Part shown: piece after piece, positions 48,276-57,463 of the stretch | How positions within the stretch are numbered: the first letter of the stretch is position 1 | How the letters are laid out: each line of letters begins with the position of its first letter | NCBI GenBank assembly: GCA_022841915.1 | Contig: JALHQN010000010.1 | Location: 1-64,000 of the forward strand | Length of the DNA: 64,000 bases | Reading direction: 5' to 3' | Source of the DNA: Burkholderiales bacterium | GTDB lineage: Bacteria > Pseudomonadota > Gammaproteobacteria > Burkholderiales > WYBJ01 | Notes under the pieces: model-generated | Told to the model about the DNA's origin: nothing | Databases searched by the model: none | The model's input: only the letters and a program-made list of their open reading frames with translations | Translations under genes and position numbers: made by a program

Positions 48276-49172
48276 CTACAGTCCGGCCCGCTGGTCTTCG
48301 GGCAGGCCGTAGCGGTCTTCCAGCGCTTGCACTTCGGGCAGTCCGGCGATTTCGGTGAACTCCTTGAAGGTGGCCACCTCGCCGCGGATGTCGGCCACGC
48401 TGCCTTTGCTTTTCAATTCGTGCAGCATGCGCCGCATCGCAGGGATGGCAGCCAGGAGCAGCCAATTGGGGAAGATCGCCAAGCGAAAGCCGAGCCTGGC
48501 CATGCTGGCATTGTCGAGGTCCGGCGTTTTGCCGCTGGCAGCCATGTTGTAGAGCAAGGGGACGCCCTTGAAGCGGCGTCCGATCTCCTCGAGCTGGGCT
48601 ATCGATGTCGGCGCTTCGATGAACAACACGTCGGCGCCAGCCTGCCGGTAACGCTCCGCGCGTTCGAGCGCGGCATCGAAGCCTTCGACGGCGATGGCAT
48701 CGGTGCGGGCCATGACGAGGAAATCGGAATCGCGGCGGGAGTCGACGGCGGCCTTCAACTTCGTGACCATCTCTTCGGTGGGGATGACGCGCTTGCCGGC
48801 GAGGTGCCCGCAGCGCTTGGGCCACGCCTGATCCTCGATGTGCACGCCCGCGACCCCGGCCCGTTCGTATTCGCGGATCGTGCGGCGCACGTTCATCGCG
48901 TTGCCGTATCCGGTATCGGCATCAGCCACCAGCGGGATGCCGCATGCGTCGGCAATGCGAGCGGCGTTATCGACCATTTCACTCATGGTCAGCAATCCGA
49001 TGTCCGGCATACCGAGCCGGGTGAGGCTGGTGCCGAAACCTGTCATGTAGCAGGCCTCGCAGCCCTCCATGCCGACCATGCGGGCGCCGAATGCGTCGGC
49101 CACACCGGGAGCGACGATGCATCGATCGCCGGCCAGCAGCCGCTTCAGTTGGGTAGTCATCCGTTCGCTCAT
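48276..49172 (-). CDS. Isocitrate lyase/PEP mutase family lyase (second copy)
   Basis: 298 residues. Same fold and motifs as the first copy: ADADTGYGNAMNVRRTIREY, HIEDQAWPKRCGHLAGK with Cys121, VMARTDAIAVEG. The lyase cysteine is present. GAGGAG precedes the start at MSERMTTQ; upstream frame extension is not conserved in type. It lies 71 bases downstream of a Bug receptor gene on the same strand, so a carboxylate imported or sensed via that receptor may feed this lyase. The two copies are clearly diverged paralogues rather than a recent duplication. Confidence 0.88.
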   Translation of the reverse strand: MSERMTTQLKRLLAGDRCIVAPGVADAFGARMVGMEGCEACYMTGFGTSLTRLGMPDIGLLTMSEMVDNAARIADACGIPLVADADTGYGNAMNVRRTIREYERAGVAGVHIEDQAWPKRCGHLAGKRVIPTEEMVTKLKAAVDSRRDSDFLVMARTDAIAVEGFDAALERAERYRQAGADVLFIEAPTSIAQLEEIGRRFKGVPLLYNMAASGKTPDLDNASMARLGFRLAIFPNWLLLAAIPAMRRMLHELKSKGSVADIRGEVATFKEFTEIAGLPEVQALEDRYGLPEDQRAGL

Positions 49173-49243
49173 GTGCGCTCTCCTCGGTTGCGTGACGTAG
49201 GTTGCGCAAGCCCCGCCGATAGCGGGACGTGCGCCGGGATGCA

Positions 49244-50224
49244 TCAGTCGACCTTTACACCGATCAGCTTGACGACCTTGGCCCATTTGGCAATCTCTGC
49301 GGTCGCCCAAGTGCGGAATTCCTGCGGGGTGTTGCCCACGGGCTCTGCCCCGTCGCCGAGCAGTCGTTGCTTGAGCACCGGATCCCGGGCGGCCTTGGCG
49401 GCTGAGGCATTCAGCCTTTGCAGCACCGGCTCGGGCAGGTTGGCGGGGCCGAGCAGTCCTTGCCACGCTGCGGTTTCGAAGCCGGGAAAACCGGATTCCG
49501 CAACTGTCGGGATATCCGGCAAGACGACCGATCGCTTCAGGCTGGTAACCGCCACGGGCCGCAGCTTGCCGGATTTCACCAAGCCGAACGCGGACGGCAT
49601 GCTGGCAAAGCTCAGCTCGATCTGACCGGAGACGATATCGATCAGTGCTGCCGAGGCAGCCTTGTACGGCACGTGGATCATGCTGACGTTGGCCATGTTC
49701 TTGAACAATTCTCCGGCGAGATGAGGAGAGCCGAGGTTGCCGGACGAGCCAAAACGGAGCTGGCCGGGCTTCGCCTTGGCCATCGCCGTCAGATCCGCGA
49801 CGGTCTTGATGGGGGTGCTGGGATTGACGACCAGCAGGTTGGGCGCGGCTGCAAGCAGCGTGATCGGGGTGAGATCGCGCAGTTGATCGTAGGGTAGCTT
49901 GCGTACGCTCGGATTGACGCCGAACGAGCTCGGTACCAAAAGGATCGTGTAACCATCGGGCGTCGCGCGCACCACTGTCTCGGTCGCGATGATGCCGGAG
50001 GCGCCCGGCCGGTTGTCGACGACGATCTGCTGGCCGAGGTCTTCACTCATGCGCAGCGCATAGGAGCGACCGACGATGTCGGCATTGCCTCCCGGCGCCT
50101 GGGCGATCACCAGTCGTATGGGACGCTGCGGGAAATTGAGTTCCGCGGCGGTGGCCGCGCTGCCGATACCTGCGGCTGCGATCGCCAGCGCGCCTGCGCG
50201 AACGCATAGGTTCTGATATGCCAT
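49244..50224 (-). CDS. Bug-family (TctC-type) periplasmic solute receptor (first)
   Basis: 326 residues with an N-terminal signal peptide (AGALAIAAAGIGSAATAAE). Bug/TctC hallmarks: FPQRPIRLVIAQAPGGNADI, VDNRPGASGIIATETV, FGSSGNLGSPHLAGELF, HVPYKAASAALIDIVSGQIE. Such receptors bind carboxylates or aromatic acids in the periplasm, usually for a TctAB transporter; no tctA or tctB is adjacent, the common orphan situation in Burkholderiales. AGGAGG is upstream of the ATG. It lies between the acyl-CoA ligase and the second lyase on one strand, probably one operon. Confidence 0.93.
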   Translation of the reverse strand: MAYQNLCVRAGALAIAAAGIGSAATAAELNFPQRPIRLVIAQAPGGNADIVGRSYALRMSEDLGQQIVVDNRPGASGIIATETVVRATPDGYTILLVPSSFGVNPSVRKLPYDQLRDLTPITLLAAAPNLLVVNPSTPIKTVADLTAMAKAKPGQLRFGSSGNLGSPHLAGELFKNMANVSMIHVPYKAASAALIDIVSGQIELSFASMPSAFGLVKSGKLRPVAVTSLKRSVVLPDIPTVAESGFPGFETAAWQGLLGPANLPEPVLQRLNASAAKAARDPVLKQRLLGDGAEPVGNTPQEFRTWATAEIAKWAKVVKLIGVKVD

Positions 50225-50263
50225 GATTCCTCCTTTGATTGGTCGGACGCCAGCGTCCTGTGT

Positions 50264-52342
50264 TCAGCCGAGTAAGATCAGTCCGTCGACCGCGGCGACC
50301 CCTTCGCCTTGTGCGCCGACGATCAGCGGATTGATCTCCGCTTCGGCGATGGGGTTCTCCTGCAACGATGCCAGTGTCGAGAATGCGGCGACGGCCTGCG
50401 CGAGCGCTTCGAGGTCCCCCTTGGCCTGACCTCGATAGCCTCGCAGCGGCGCGAGCCCCTTCACCTGCTCGATCATTTCATGCGCTTCGTCCACCGAGAC
50501 CGGTGCGAGACGAACGCAGAAGTCGCGATAGATTTCTGCGAGCGTTCCGCCGACCCCGAGCACGACCACGGGGCCCACCTGCGGATCGCGTTTGTAGCCC
50601 AGGATCACTTCACCGCGGCCCCGCTTCATTTCCTGGACGAGGATACCGTCGATCTTGGCTGCCGGCTGGGCCGTCTTCACACGCTCGAGAATGCGACGGG
50701 CTGCCTTCCCGAGCATGTCGCCATCGGGGATGCCCAGTTCGACCCCGCCCGCTTCGGTCTTGTGCAGGATGTCGGGCGAGAGAATCTTCGCGACCACGGG
50801 GAACTGCAGGTCGACGGTCTCGTCGGGCGACGTCATGATGCGCGTGCGCGCGACCGGAACGCCGAGCTTGCTGAAAACTTCACAGGCCGCGTGCTCGTTC
50901 AGTTGTCGTGATGCGGCCTTCGCGAGCAGCTGAGCCGCCTCGACTGTGCCGGCACCGCTGAGCGGGGCAGCCAGCGGCTCGCGCCAATTGAAATACGCGG
51001 CGAGCGCATCGGCACATGATTCCGGGGTGCGGTAGGCGGCCACGCCTGCCGCGTGCAGGATTTCCAGCGAACGGGGCGCGTCCGGGACCAGGAAAACGGC
51101 AAGAGGCTTGGGCGCGGGCATCGCTTCGACGATGGGTTCGACGGCGTGCTGCGGATGGAACTGGCTCGACGAGCCGACTACTGCGAGCACGGCATCGCAG
51201 TGGTCGGAGCGCAGCAGTTCGTCGATCACCGGACTGTAGATCTCCTTGCGCGTGCCTGCCATCGTGAGGTCGGTCAGCGCCGCCTTGTGGATGTGGATGT
51301 TCTTCGCTGCGAGATTCTCGATGATTCGATCGGTCGGGGGGACGACATCGAGGCCGAGCCGGCCCAGGTTGTCGACGACCATCGCCGCGCCACCGCCGGT
51401 CGTCGTCAGCACGGCGATGCGCCGTCCCTTGGGCGGTTTGGCGCGTGCCAGCAGTTGTGGCGCTTCGATCATCGCTTCCAGCGTATCGACGCGCATGATG
51501 CCGTTGCGACGAAAGAAAGCGTTGGCGCTGTCGTCGGAACCGGTCATGGCGCCGGTATGGGAGGCCGCCAGTTCGCGTGCGACTTCGGAGCGTCCGAGCT
51601 TGTAGGCGACGATCGGCTTGCCGGCCTGGTGAGCACGCAATGCGGCGCGCGCCAGCAGTTCGGGCTGGCGTATGGTCTCCAGGAACATGAGGATCATGTC
51701 GGTATCGGCATCGTCGACCAGTATGTCGACGATTTCGCCCACCGACAGGTCGCATTCGTTCCCCACCGAAACCAGCTTGGAGAAGCCGACGCCGCGTGCC
51801 TGGCCACGGGAGAGCAGCGCGCCCATCACGCTGCCGCTTTGCGAGACCAGACCGACGCGGCCCTTGATGAGCTTGTCGATATCGAGGACTGCATTGATCG
51901 ACAGGGCGCAGGGCATATGCGTATTCACCATGCCCATGCAATTGGGGCCCGTGAGCCGCAGCCCGCCGGCTCGGGCGATCGACACCAGCTGCTCCTGCAG
52001 CTTGCGGCCTTCGTCGCCCGTTTCCGCGAAGCCGTCGCTGTAGATCGAGGCCATGGGGATCTTCTTGCGCACGCACTGCTCGATGACGCCGAGCACGTAC
52101 TTTCCCGGTACCATGACGAGCGCATGCTCGATGCCGTCGGGCGCCTCGTCGAGCGAGGGATACGCCTGCTCGCCCAGGCATTCGGGGGCGGTGTTGTTGA
52201 TCGGGATGATCGTTCCGGTATAGCCGTGGGAGCGCAGATAGCGCTGCGGGCGGGCGGTGTTCTTCTTGATGTCGGCGGATGCGCCGACCAGCGCGACGCA
52301 CTGCGGCGCGAGCAGGGCGCGCGCGAACTTGGAATCGGTCAT
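50264..52342 (-). CDS. ADP-forming acyl-CoA synthetase (fused alpha-beta subunits)
   Basis: 692 residues. N-terminal CoA-binding Rossmann part (VALVGASADIKKNTARPQ), succinyl-CoA-ligase-like middle with the phospho-His region SHTGAMTGSD, and a C-terminal ATP-grasp domain (FPVVAKILSPDILHKTEAGGV, EMKRGRGEVILGYKRD, LGVGGTLAEIYRD). It activates a carboxylic acid to its CoA thioester with ATP to ADP, a reversible reaction. The start at MTDSKFA is preferred to an ATG 45 bases earlier. It is upstream of the Bug receptor gene by 39 bases, and probably activates the imported acid or its cleavage product. Confidence 0.9.
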   Translation of the reverse strand: MTDSKFARALLAPQCVALVGASADIKKNTARPQRYLRSHGYTGTIIPINNTAPECLGEQAYPSLDEAPDGIEHALVMVPGKYVLGVIEQCVRKKIPMASIYSDGFAETGDEGRKLQEQLVSIARAGGLRLTGPNCMGMVNTHMPCALSINAVLDIDKLIKGRVGLVSQSGSVMGALLSRGQARGVGFSKLVSVGNECDLSVGEIVDILVDDADTDMILMFLETIRQPELLARAALRAHQAGKPIVAYKLGRSEVARELAASHTGAMTGSDDSANAFFRRNGIMRVDTLEAMIEAPQLLARAKPPKGRRIAVLTTTGGGAAMVVDNLGRLGLDVVPPTDRIIENLAAKNIHIHKAALTDLTMAGTRKEIYSPVIDELLRSDHCDAVLAVVGSSSQFHPQHAVEPIVEAMPAPKPLAVFLVPDAPRSLEILHAAGVAAYRTPESCADALAAYFNWREPLAAPLSGAGTVEAAQLLAKAASRQLNEHAACEVFSKLGVPVARTRIMTSPDETVDLQFPVVAKILSPDILHKTEAGGVELGIPDGDMLGKAARRILERVKTAQPAAKIDGILVQEMKRGRGEVILGYKRDPQVGPVVVLGVGGTLAEIYRDFCVRLAPVSVDEAHEMIEQVKGLAPLRGYRGQAKGDLEALAQAVAAFSTLASLQENPIAEAEINPLIVGAQGEGVAAVDGLILLG

Positions 52343-52499
52343 GGAAGCACGATACGAAGACGAGGGAAGTGCGGCAAATCTTAACATGCCGCTCGTCCCG
52401 ACCTTTGGCCGACCACCGGGCGCGCGCGATCGGCGACGAGCCGCGAAGAGCGGGCCGGGAGGCCGCCGCCCTGGGCCGCTTCGTCAGTGCCTCGTAGCG

Positions 52500-53867
52500 C
52501 TAAGCGCGCATCAGCGAGCGCAACGAGCGCACATCCTTGATCTCTTCGAGCGACCAGACCGTGTCGACGAGCCTGCGCGCACGCCTCTTGCCGAGGATGG
52601 GCGCGAGCAGGTGGAAGCATTTTTCATCGACCTCGGCGCGCGTCATCGGATTCTGCGCGGTGCCGCGCACGGCTTTGGTATGGTTGCGCAGCTTGCGGCC
52701 GTTCTTCAGGGCGAGCGTCACGATGCCCTGACGGCTGGGCATCACTTTTTGCAGTGCGGGATCGCCGATCAGCGTGATCTTCTTGCGCAAGGCCAACACC
52801 TTAGGATCCGTCATGCGCGCCTCGTCGTGCGAGGTTTCGAAGGTCACGATGCCGTCGAGCAGCATGCAGGCGACCATGTGCTGCATGCAGATGTCGGGCA
52901 TGTGCCGGTTATCGGTGGTGTTGGCGCCGGTGATCGAGACACGCACTTCCACTTTATCCACGTCATCGGCGCTTACCGAGTGCGTGCGGATGAGGTCGAG
53001 CAACGCGTCTAGGGGCGCCTGAATCGGACTGCCCACCGACCAGCGCTTGATGTTCGTGTTCATGATCTCGTAGCGACGACCGAGTTCTTCGCCCAGGATT
53101 TCGGGTTTGCCGAGCCCGCCGTAAGCGACGTAGAAGTTGCGCTCGCCCGAGAACACGTCGTCCACCGCCGTGAAGCCGGCGGACACGAAGGTCGCTGCCG
53201 TCACGCCATTGCGCGCAGGCATGCCGCCGAAGTCGAATGCCTTCTCTACATGCTCGGCATCGCGCATCCAGCACGATACGCCGGAGACCTGCTGTGCCGT
53301 ATACGAAAGCAGATGGCGCACCTGGCGCTTGTCGAGGCCGGCGAGCGCGCCGGCGGCAGCGGCTGCGCCGAAGGTCGGGCCGAAGGTATGCGTCGAGTGG
53401 CCGGCGTCGCGGAAGTCGTAATCGCCGAGCGACATGCTGAGTCTTGCGCAGATGTCGTATCCCAGAGCCACAGCACGCAGCAATTCGACGCCGCTGCGAC
53501 GATCGCGCTCGGCCAACGCGAAGGCCGCCGGCACCACGCCGCAGCCGGGGTGGGTCAGAGAGGGCGCATGCGAGTCGTCGGTCTCGTCAGCGTGCGCGCA
53601 CATGCCGTTGGCAAGCGCCGCATTCACCGCTGAGGTGAGGATGCCCGTGCCGAGCACGAGCGCCTCAGGCGTGCCGCCCTGGGCTTCGATATAGCTGATC
53701 GCCTTCTGGCCTGGATACAGACGCGATCCGGAAACGATGGCGGCCAGCGTATCGAGCAGATGATGCTTGGTTTTCTCCTGCACCTTCGCAGGCAGGGCGC
53801 GCCTGGATGCGCCGGCGATGTAGCCGGCAACCTTGTTCATCAGCGGTGATACGGGCGTGGCTTTCAT
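52500..53867 (-). CDS. MmgE/PrpD family protein (second copy)
   Basis: 455 residues. MmgE/PrpD features: TKHHLLDTLAAIVSGS, HADETDDSHAPSLTHPGCGVVPAAFALAE, THTFGPTFGAAAAAGALAGL, and SPIQAPLDALLDLI. It is diverged from the first copy. Possible reaction: hydration or dehydration of a tricarboxylate-like substrate. It lies 35 bases downstream of the short-chain dehydrogenase on the same strand, so the two are likely co-transcribed; the acyl-CoA ligase, Bug and lyase genes continue on that strand. Confidence 0.9.
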   Translation of the reverse strand: MKATPVSPLMNKVAGYIAGASRRALPAKVQEKTKHHLLDTLAAIVSGSRLYPGQKAISYIEAQGGTPEALVLGTGILTSAVNAALANGMCAHADETDDSHAPSLTHPGCGVVPAAFALAERDRRSGVELLRAVALGYDICARLSMSLGDYDFRDAGHSTHTFGPTFGAAAAAGALAGLDKRQVRHLLSYTAQQVSGVSCWMRDAEHVEKAFDFGGMPARNGVTAATFVSAGFTAVDDVFSGERNFYVAYGGLGKPEILGEELGRRYEIMNTNIKRWSVGSPIQAPLDALLDLIRTHSVSADDVDKVEVRVSITGANTTDNRHMPDICMQHMVACMLLDGIVTFETSHDEARMTDPKVLALRKKITLIGDPALQKVMPSRQGIVTLALKNGRKLRNHTKAVRGTAQNPMTRAEVDEKCFHLLAPILGKRRARRLVDTVWSLEEIKDVRSLRSLMRA

Positions 53868-53902
53868 TGGATCCGATCGCGTTCTCGTGCAGGTTCCGCG
53901 GT

Positions 53903-54673
53903 CTAGACGCCCGAATTGGACATCCCGCCGTTGATGTGGATCGTCTGGCCTGTCATGTAGGCGCCCGCGGGGCCGCAGAGTGTGCGCACCACGCCGGCGA
54001 TCTCGAAGGGCGTGCCCTTGCGGCCCAGGGGAATCTCCGTCAGCCGGGTCGGGCGTTCGGTGCCGGGGGCGCGCGAGGTATCGATCTGGCCGGGCGAGAC
54101 GCAGTTGGCGCGGATACCGAATTCGGCGAGATCCTGGGCCAGCGCCTTGGTCAGTCCGACGATCCCGTGCTTGGCCGCGGCCACGTGCGGGCGACCCTTC
54201 TGGCCCAGCAGCGCCGTGACGCCGGCGAAGGTCACGATGACGCCGTCGCCGGCTTTCTTCAGTGCCGGCAGACAAGCCTGGGTGTACACGAATGTGCTGT
54301 CGAGGTCCGTGGCCAGGACGCGACGCCAGTCCTCGTAGGAGATATCTTCGAAAGCGGCATGCTCGCGGATGGCGGCATTGAGGACCAGGATGTCCAGGCG
54401 GCCGAATTTGGCCATGACCTCGTCGACCGCACGACGAATCTGGGCCGGATCGCCCTGATCGGCTGTAAATGCCTCGGCATCGCTGCCGAGCGCCTTGATC
54501 TCCTGCACGACGCCGCGTGCCTGGTCGATGTCGGCTCTCGTGACGACGGCCACCTTGGCACCGCCCGAAGCCAGTGACAGCGCAATGGCGCGTCCGATGT
54601 TGCGGGCGGCTCCGGTTACGAGCGCCACTTTGCCTTTGAACTCGTCGCCTTTTTGCATGCCGGGTTCGGTCAT
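53903..54673 (-). CDS. Short-chain dehydrogenase, FabG-like
   Basis: 256 residues. TGAARNIGRAIALSLASGGAKVAVV at the N-terminus, the NAAI segment VLNAAIREH, and a catalytic-like tract VTFAGVTALLGQKGRPHVAAAKHG in which the usual Tyr-x-x-x-Lys is replaced by His-x-x-x-Lys (HVAAAKH). The C-terminal YMTGQTIHINGG is FabG-like. AGGAG precedes the ATG. It heads the second minus-strand catabolic operon. The non-standard catalytic residue suggests altered activity or a substrate handled differently. Confidence 0.85.
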   Translation of the reverse strand: MTEPGMQKGDEFKGKVALVTGAARNIGRAIALSLASGGAKVAVVTRADIDQARGVVQEIKALGSDAEAFTADQGDPAQIRRAVDEVMAKFGRLDILVLNAAIREHAAFEDISYEDWRRVLATDLDSTFVYTQACLPALKKAGDGVIVTFAGVTALLGQKGRPHVAAAKHGIVGLTKALAQDLAEFGIRANCVSPGQIDTSRAPGTERPTRLTEIPLGRKGTPFEIAGVVRTLCGPAGAYMTGQTIHINGGMSNSGV

Positions 54674-54870
54674 GGGAAATTCTCCTGGGTGATCGATCTG
54701 GTTGTCGACTGAGACCTGCCTCTTGGCCCATCTCGTTGCAGTCGGGGCCCTGACCGCGCCGTGCGCGGGGCCTTGCCTGCCGCCGGTGTGCGCCTGCTGC
54801 GAACCGGCGGCGCGGACCGGATCGTAACACGTGCCCGGCAGGCGGTCGGCGTCGCGCGCCCAGATCGCGT

Positions 54871-54884
54871 TCGATTAGAATCGA
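54871..54884. promoter_or_regulatory. Palindrome and possible -10 upstream of purE
   Basis: TCGATTAGAATCGA has perfect 6-bp arms and contains TAGAAT (54875-54880), one mismatch from the -10 consensus, 29 bases before the purE ATG. No good -35 is visible. It may be promoter and operator together. Confidence 0.35.
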
Positions 54885-54909
54885 GCTTTATGCGATGCAA
54901 GGAAACGGC

Positions 54910-55404
54910 ATGGCGCGCACTTCGGTGGGCATCGTGATGGGCAGCACCAGCGACTGGGACGTCATGCAGCACGCCGCGCGTCAGCTCGACGATTTCGGCG
55001 TGGCATTCGAAACGCGCGTGGTCTCGGCCCATCGCACACCTGACTGGCTGTTCGAGTATGCCGAGAACGCAAGCCGGCGGCGTCTCGCCTGCATCATTGC
55101 GGGCGCTGGCGGCGCGGCTCATCTCCCTGGGATGCTGGCGGCAAAAACCATCGTGCCGGTGCTGGGCGTACCCGTGCCGTCGCGACACCTGCAAGGCATG
55201 GATTCATTGCTCTCGATCGTGCAGATGCCCAGGGGCATCCCGGTGGCGACCTTCGCCATCGGCGAGTCGGGTGCGGTCAATGCCGGCTTGTATGCGGTTG
55301 CGATGCTCGCATGCACCGACCGCAAGCTGGCGCAAAAACTCGAGGCTTTTCGACGCAAGCAGACACGCGCTGTGCTCGATGCCGAACTGCCGCCGCTGAA
55401 ATGA
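54910..55404 (+). CDS. purE: N5-carboxyaminoimidazole ribonucleotide mutase
   Basis: 164 residues. PurE class I motifs: [70 protein letters not shown]. It converts N5-CAIR to CAIR in purine synthesis. The second ATG is chosen because AAGGAA lies before it; an in-frame ATG 15 bases upstream is possible. The stop overlaps the purK start (ATGA). Confidence 0.96.
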   Translation: MARTSVGIVMGSTSDWDVMQHAARQLDDFGVAFETRVVSAHRTPDWLFEYAENASRRRLACIIAGAGGAAHLPGMLAAKTIVPVLGVPVPSRHLQGMDSLLSIVQMPRGIPVATFAIGESGAVNAGLYAVAMLACTDRKLAQKLEAFRRKQTRAVLDAELPPLK

Positions 55405-56519
55405 TCGCCCCCGGAGCATGGCTGGGGCTGCTGGGCGGCGGACAGCTCGGACGGATGTTCAGCATGGCGGCGCAGAGCATGGGGTACCGCGTGATGGTGG
55501 TCGACCCAGGCGAGCACAGTCCGGCCGGCGACGTCGCCGATGCGTGCATTCGCGCCGACTATCTCGACGAAGCCGCCCTCGCACGGCTCGCGAGCGAGTG
55601 CGCGGCGGTGACCACCGAGTTCGAGAACGTGCCCGCCGAAGCCCTGCGCCGGCTCGCGCAGAGTTGTTTCGTGAGCCCTGCGGCCGAGAGCGTGTCGGTG
55701 GCCCAGGACCGCATACGCGAGAAGTCGTTTCTCTCCGGGGTGATCGGCGTCGGTCCCTACGCGGTCGTCCAGGCCGAGCAGGACTTGAGCGCGGTCGGCG
55801 CGCAGCTGTTTCCCGGCATCCTCAAGCGCAGCCGTTTCGGCTACGACGGCAAGGGTCAGATGCGCGTCGCCGACGTCGAGCAGGCGCGGGCGGCTTTCCG
55901 TGCGATGGGCGGTGAGCCCTGCGTGCTCGAGCGCATGCTCGCGTTCGAGTGCGAGGTCTCGGTAGTGGTCGCGCGTTCGGACGACGGCGAATGCGTGGCT
56001 TACCCCGTGGCTGAAAACATCCACGCGGGCGGAATACTCGATGTATCGATCGTCCCGGGACGGATCAGTCCGAGCCTCGCCGTGCAGGCTCAGGAAGCGA
56101 CGCGGGCGATTGCCGAGCGCTTGGGCTATGTCGGCGTGCTGTGCGTGGAGTTCTTCGTGGTGGACGGTCGACTCCTTGCCAACGAGATCGCTCCGAGGCC
56201 GCATAACAGCGGGCACTACTCGATCGACGCGTGTGTCACCTCCCAGTTCGAGCAGCAGGCGCGCATACTCGCCCGGCTGCCCCTGGGCGCCACCCGCCTC
56301 CACTGTGCTGCGGTGATGGTCAATCTGCTGGGCGAAGCATGGACCGGTGGCGAGCCGCATTGGGACAGGCTGCTGGCCCACCCGGGCGCCAAGCTGCACC
56401 TGTACGGCAAGCGCGAAGCGCGACGCGGTCGAAAAATGGGCCACTTCACCGTGCTGGGCGCCACGGTGGACGAGACGCTCGAGCAGGCATTGTCGCTGCG
56501 AGCGGCTCTGGGCCGATAA
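55401..56519 (+). CDS. purK: N5-carboxyaminoimidazole ribonucleotide synthase
   Basis: 372 residues. ATP-grasp enzyme: N-terminal [26 protein letters not shown]-type segment (GGGQLGRM), ATP-grasp [26 protein letters not shown], and the active-site [14 protein letters not shown]. It carboxylates AIR with bicarbonate and ATP. Coupled to purE by ATGA overlap; purC follows after 32 bases. Confidence 0.96.
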   Translation: MIAPGAWLGLLGGGQLGRMFSMAAQSMGYRVMVVDPGEHSPAGDVADACIRADYLDEAALARLASECAAVTTEFENVPAEALRRLAQSCFVSPAAESVSVAQDRIREKSFLSGVIGVGPYAVVQAEQDLSAVGAQLFPGILKRSRFGYDGKGQMRVADVEQARAAFRAMGGEPCVLERMLAFECEVSVVVARSDDGECVAYPVAENIHAGGILDVSIVPGRISPSLAVQAQEATRAIAERLGYVGVLCVEFFVVDGRLLANEIAPRPHNSGHYSIDACVTSQFEQQARILARLPLGATRLHCAAVMVNLLGEAWTGGEPHWDRLLAHPGAKLHLYGKREARRGRKMGHFTVLGATVDETLEQALSLRAALGR

Positions 56520-56551
56520 GCATTCCGATCGCGTTCCATCCTAGGAGATTG

Positions 56552-57451
56552 ATGACTATGTCCGAGGCGACATCGCCCGTATTGGAGACGAATCTCAAGA
56601 GCCTGCCCTTTCTGCATCGGGGCAAGGTACGCGACCTGTACGCCGTGGGTGAGGATCGCCTGCTGGTGGTGCAGACCGATCGGTTGTCCGCGTTCGACGT
56701 GATTTTGCCGACGCCGATTCCCGGCAAGGGCGAGGTGCTCACGGCGTTGTCGCTGTTCTGGTTCGAGCGGCTCAAGCATGTGCTGCCCAATCATCTGACC
56801 GGGGTCGATCCTGCTTCCGTGGTGGCTCCCGAGGAACGCGCGCAGATCGCGGGTCGCTCGATGGTCGTGCGAAAGTTCAAGCCGCTCATGATCGAAGCAG
56901 TGGTGCGCGGCTATCTCGCGGGATCGGGCTGGAAGGACTATCAGGCGACCGGAGCCGTATGCGGGATCGCGCTGCCCCCGGGCATGCAGGAAGCGCAGAA
57001 GCTGCCCGCGCCGATCTTCACGCCGGCCACCAAGGCGCCTGCCGGTTCGCATGACGAGAACATCGATTTCGCCGAGGCCGAACGCATCGTCGGCGCCGAC
57101 TACGCGGCACAGGCGCGCAAGTTCGCCATCCAGCTCTACAGCGAGGCGGCTGCCTACGCCGCCACGCGCGGGATCATCATCGCCGACACCAAGTTCGAAT
57201 TCGGTGTCGATGCCGACGGCACGCTGTACCTGATCGATGAGGCGCTGACACCGGATTCCTCGCGCTTCTGGCCCGCTTCGGAGTATCGCGTCGGCAGCAA
57301 CCCCCCGTCGTTCGACAAGCAGTTCGTGCGCGACTGGCTGGAAACGCAACCGTGGAACAAGAAGGCCCCGGCGCCGGCATTGCCCCCTGACATACTGGCG
57401 CGAACGTCGGCGAAGTACGCCGAAGCCTTTCGTCTGCTCACGGCCGATTGA
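56552..57451 (+). CDS. purC: SAICAR synthetase
   Basis: 299 residues, the longer betaproteobacterial/fungal-like form (E. coli PurC is 237). Motifs: [77 protein letters not shown]. It joins CAIR and aspartate. TAGGAGA lies upstream; a second in-frame ATG is two codons in. It completes a three-step purine operon purE-purK-purC. Confidence 0.97.
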   Translation: MTMSEATSPVLETNLKSLPFLHRGKVRDLYAVGEDRLLVVQTDRLSAFDVILPTPIPGKGEVLTALSLFWFERLKHVLPNHLTGVDPASVVAPEERAQIAGRSMVVRKFKPLMIEAVVRGYLAGSGWKDYQATGAVCGIALPPGMQEAQKLPAPIFTPATKAPAGSHDENIDFAEAERIVGADYAAQARKFAIQLYSEAAAYAATRGIIIADTKFEFGVDADGTLYLIDEALTPDSSRFWPASEYRVGSNPPSFDKQFVRDWLETQPWNKKAPAPALPPDILARTSAKYAEAFRLLTAD

Positions 57452-57463
57452 GTCGAGCCGCCG

